DNA of 64,000 bases from JANSWP01 sp041941305 (lineage in GTDB: Bacteria > Bacteroidota > Bacteroidia > Chitinophagales > Saprospiraceae), in assembly GCA_041941305.1 (NCBI GenBank), contig JBGTQJ010000018.1:1-64000 (forward strand), given 5' to 3'. Within the stretch, counting starts at the first letter, position 1. Every line of letters begins with the position of its first letter. Of this stretch, positions 61,556 through 64,000 are shown one piece after another. Both the position numbers and the translations under genes were made by a program. The notes beneath the pieces are model-generated. The model had not been told where the DNA came from. It saw only the letters and a list, made by a program, of their open reading frames with translations, and did no database searches.

Positions 61556-61563
61556 TAGCTTTG
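61556..61563 (+). promoter_or_regulatory. Promoter -7 box (TAGCTTTG) ahead of fecR
   Basis: TAGCTTTG matches TAnnTTTG in the gap between the sigma factor and the FecR gene. It would allow independent expression of the anti-sigma factor. Confidence 0.45.
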
Positions 61564-61650
61564 ACCCGTTATTCTGATTTTTTAAGAATTTATGTTTGTG
61601 TTAACCCATGAAATGGCTATGGACCCAATCAACTAATCATTGGAAAATCC

Positions 61651-62646
61651 ATGAAAGAGGAAAAAGTAAATTATTTAATTGACAAACATTTGCGTGGCAT
61701 AGGTTCACAGAGCGAAGAGGATGCATTGCAATCCTGGCTCGACAACAATGCTCAAAATCGTGCACATTTTGACCAAATCGCCCGCATTCAACAGGAAATC
61801 AAGCATTTACCACTTGATATTAATCCAGAAACCGATAATCAATGGTCATTGCTCCAGGAAGCAATAGAACAAGAAGATCGTAAAAATCCTGAAGCCAGAA
61901 TCGTTCGGATGAGCCCGATGCGTCAACTTTTGCGGATCGCAGCTATGTTGGTGTTGGTTTTCGGAATAGGTTGGATTATACAAGACCGGTTTTTGGATCA
62001 ACCACTGGAAATTGCCCAGGAATATCACATTCAAAAAGGTGATATAGATATACTAACTTTAGAAGATGGAAGCAAGGTATACCTTAATTCAGATTCTAAA
62101 TTGGCAGTGTATGAGGGATTCAATGAAAAAAATCGTCGGTTGAAACTAGAAGGGGAAGCCTATTTTGAAGTATCTGAAAATTCAAAATTGCCATTCCTCA
62201 TTCAAACTGGAAGCGTAGCAACTGAAGTAACTGGTACTGCCTTTAATTTAAGAGCTTATCCTGAGAATGAATCAGTTTTGCTCAACGTAGTAGAAGGCTC
62301 TGTGAAATTTCAAACTGAAAAACAAGAAGTTTCAGTTGTAGCCAATGTTGCGGCTGCATTCGATAAAAAGAACCAACGAATTCAGCGAGCAGAATTTAAT
62401 GAAGATATTGCCTCAGCCCTCAAAGATGGCAAATTGGCTATTGAAGACATGACGCTGGATGAAGGTTTAAGAGCAATTGAACGACGCTACAATATTGAAT
62501 TTAGTAATCAATCCATCATTGTCCCAACATCCTTTAGATTGATTATTAACAAAGATGAACCCCTGGATGCAGTGTTGGAGGAATTGGGTGATATTCTTTC
62601 GGTGCAAACGGAAAAAAATGATCGAATCATTAGATTCTTTAAATGA
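61651..62646 (+). CDS. FecR-family anti-sigma factor
   Basis: FecR proteins hold an ECF sigma factor inactive and relay signals from an outer-membrane receptor. The 331-residue product has a cytoplasmic N-terminal domain (residues 1-85), one membrane helix (MLVLVFGIGWII, about 92-106), the FecR domain (DILTLEDGSKVYLNSDSKL, EGEAYFEVSE, VTGTAFNLRAYPE, VVEGSVKF) and a C-terminal DUF4974-like domain (MTLDEGLRAIERRYNIEFS). In many Bacteroidota a SusC/D receptor follows. Here a terminator and an unrelated gene follow, so the receptor may be elsewhere, or the large protein upstream may be the partner. Confidence 0.93.
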   Translation: MKEEKVNYLIDKHLRGIGSQSEEDALQSWLDNNAQNRAHFDQIARIQQEIKHLPLDINPETDNQWSLLQEAIEQEDRKNPEARIVRMSPMRQLLRIAAMLVLVFGIGWIIQDRFLDQPLEIAQEYHIQKGDIDILTLEDGSKVYLNSDSKLAVYEGFNEKNRRLKLEGEAYFEVSENSKLPFLIQTGSVATEVTGTAFNLRAYPENESVLLNVVEGSVKFQTEKQEVSVVANVAAAFDKKNQRIQRAEFNEDIASALKDGKLAIEDMTLDEGLRAIERRYNIEFSNQSIIVPTSFRLIINKDEPLDAVLEELGDILSVQTEKNDRIIRFFK

Positions 62647-62669
62647 TATAATTCCTTCTCGTATTCTTG

Positions 62670-62711
62670 ATAAGGAGGTATTTTGATTAGGAAATACCTC
62701 CTTATTTTTTT
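62670..62711 (+). terminator. Rho-independent terminator of fecR
   Basis: A perfect 14-bp stem (ATAAGGAGGTATTT at 62670-62683, complement 62692-62705) is followed by a run of T (to about 62711), 24 bp after the fecR stop. Confidence 0.92.
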
Positions 62712-62796
62712 GTCTTTACAAAATGAGCTTTTCTCTTTTTTAAATATGTTTTTTTTATTTTTTCTTTTTAAAAGTTTCTTCAGATAAAAATTCTCC

Positions 62797-63048
62797 TAAA
62801 TTTGCCTCTCAATTATTCCAATTATCAATTTACTATCCAAAGACAGAACAATTTTCATCAGGCATTATTCTACACTACACAAAATTCATTCTTTTTAAAA
62901 TTATTAAAATACTCATTCACATTTAAGTGCTTTTTTATATCAATTGGAATAATATTTGTCTAAGCATTATATCCCATTCAATAACTATATTTCTGATTTT
63001 TCATCTTCTTCGCCCTTTATTGTCTTGCTTTAGAGGGCTTTTTTTTTG
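62797..63048 (+). ncRNA. Candidate small RNA or long mtnA leader
   Basis: A TAAATTTG box at 62797-62804 matches the promoter consensus. About 230 bp of sequence without an open frame follows, ending in a weak hairpin GCCCT/AGGGC (63012-63038) and a run of ten T. The unit lies wholly between the fecR terminator and mtnA, so it could be an independent transcript. The rest of 62647-63152 is AT-rich with nothing else seen. Confidence 0.35.
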
Positions 63049-63152
63049 CCTTTTATTAAATGATACTCTTTAATTTATTTGATAGCATTTGATCTGGATT
63101 TTTACAATCAACCTCCCGGCAGTATTATTTATATTTTTTTATTTTGCCCATT

Positions 63153-64000
63153 ATGAAGATCGATGGAAAATCTTACCGAACCATATGGCAAAAACCTGGA
63201 GCCCCTACCATTATTCAAATCATAGACCAACGCTGGCTACCACATCAATTGGTGATTGAGGATTTGAAGCAACTGGACGATTTTGCTATTGCTATAAAAG
63301 ACATGCATGTGCGAGGTGCACCATTGATAGGCTCTACAGCTGCCTTTGGTATGTACGTAGCTGCATTGGAAGCCCCTGAAACAGATTTGATGCCTTATTT
63401 AATCGCTGCTTCAGAGAAACTAAAAAAAACTCGCCCTACAGCAGTAAATCTGCAATACGCTATAGATAAGGTTTTGAGTAAATTTCAACATTGTAATTAC
63501 AAGAGCGATTGTATTTCAATGGCTTTGGAAACAGCTTTGGAAATTACCGAAGAAAGTGTGGAGCAATGTCGAAAAATAGGGGAATTCGGTTTACAGTTGA
63601 TAGAACAAATAGGCAATACCAAAAAAAGTAAAAGCGTGAACATTTTGACTCACTGCAATGCTGGCTGGTTGGCTTGTGTCGATTATGGAACTGCCACAGC
63701 CCCAATTTACGCAGCGCATGACAAAGGCATAGATGTCCATGTTTGGGTAGACGAGACGCGACCACGCAATCAGGGGGCACGCATAACCGCCTATGAGCTA
63801 TTGCATCACGGTGTACCGCATACGGTAATTCCAGATAATGTGGGAGGGCATTTGATGCAACACGGAATGGTGGATTTGGTCATTGTTGGAACTGATAGAA
63901 CAACAGTGACTGGAGATGTCGCCAATAAAATTGGGACATACCTAAAAGCTTTGGCAGCTTATGATAATGAGATTCCTTTTTATGTGGCCTTACCCTCCTC
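63153..64000 (+). CDS. mtnA: S-methyl-5-thioribose-1-phosphate isomerase (3' end outside window)
   Basis: MtnA converts methylthioribose 1-phosphate to methylthioribulose 1-phosphate in the methionine salvage pathway. The start at 63153 reads MKIDGKSYRTIW. The eIF2B-like fold signatures are MHVRGAPLIG, the catalytic Cys in LTHCNAGWLA, VWVDETRPRNQGARITAYEL and the catalytic Asp in VGTDRTTVTGDVANKIGTY. The frame is open to the window end (282 codons), and the family is about 350 residues, so roughly 70 residues are missing. No other methionine-salvage gene is visible upstream. Confidence 0.93.
   Translation, partial: MKIDGKSYRTIWQKPGAPTIIQIIDQRWLPHQLVIEDLKQLDDFAIAIKDMHVRGAPLIGSTAAFGMYVAALEAPETDLMPYLIAASEKLKKTRPTAVNLQYAIDKVLSKFQHCNYKSDCISMALETALEITEESVEQCRKIGEFGLQLIEQIGNTKKSKSVNILTHCNAGWLACVDYGTATAPIYAAHDKGIDVHVWVDETRPRNQGARITAYELLHHGVPHTVIPDNVGGHLMQHGMVDLVIVGTDRTTVTGDVANKIGTYLKALAAYDNEIPFYVALPS

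Overview
The window looks like part of a draft chromosome from a Bacteroidota bacterium, most likely a Saprospiraceae-like member of Saprospiria. Several signs agree. Secreted proteins carry type IX secretion (T9SS) C-terminal domains. There is a hybrid two-component (HTCS) regulator and an ECF sigma/FecR pair. Short TAnnTTTG promoter boxes sit just upstream of genes. Most start codons lack a strong Shine-Dalgarno sequence, and the DNA is AT-rich. I see no rRNA, tRNA or CRISPR array. A run of seven Ns lies inside a coding region, between two identical 58-bp copies, so it is an unmerged assembly overlap.

Layout. 0-6 kb: a 5'-truncated IS4-type transposase, an MltA-type lytic transglycosylase lipoprotein, a beta-lactamase-fold serine hydrolase, a Nudix hydrolase and a secreted Cys/Lys/Ala-rich protein. 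6.5-13.3 kb: an HTCS regulator whose receiver domain is split by a 7-bp tandem repeat, an IS110-family transposase with a long non-coding upstream end, and an orphan AraC-type DNA-binding domain. 13.5-18.3 kb: a T9SS-exported YCF48/LamG/FN3 protein, an acylphosphatase-like protein lacking one catalytic residue, and a dense cluster of palindromic and heptameric repeats. 18.3-33 kb: a phosphoesterase/CotH-like/Omp85 fusion, a UPF1-like helicase, YaaA, a secreted endonuclease/exonuclease/phosphatase-fold protein, folK plus a deoxynucleoside kinase, a methyltransferase, a PMT-type glycosyltransferase with TPRs, and an aspartate-type aminotransferase. 33.2-46.1 kb: one giant gene of about 4,294 codons for a multidomain surface protein. 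46.9-57 kb: rnc, fabF, acpP, pyk and dut, then a two-gene AAA-ATPase/TOPRIM-like pair, an NDP-sugar nucleotidyltransferase and a TPR protein. 57-64 kb: a 1,151-residue unrecognised protein, ECF sigma and FecR, and the start of mtnA.

The feature that ties the window together is its repeat load. Nearly every intergenic region holds a short array of degenerate heptamers. The heptamer differs between loci (CCGACAA, GACGGTN, TGATGAA, TTTTACA, TGCGGGN and others), and the array is often arranged as two inverted arms. Some arrays sit inside small MITE-like elements with terminal inverted repeats, and at least three lie inside coding sequence. The most striking one cuts the HTCS receiver. Because the unit is 7 bp, the array is open in all three frames and its copy number decides whether kinase and DNA-binding parts are fused. 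That makes it a plausible phase switch. The second candidate system is the AT-rich ATPase/TOPRIM-like pair between dut and the sugar nucleotidyltransferase, which resembles two-gene OLD-like anti-phage modules.
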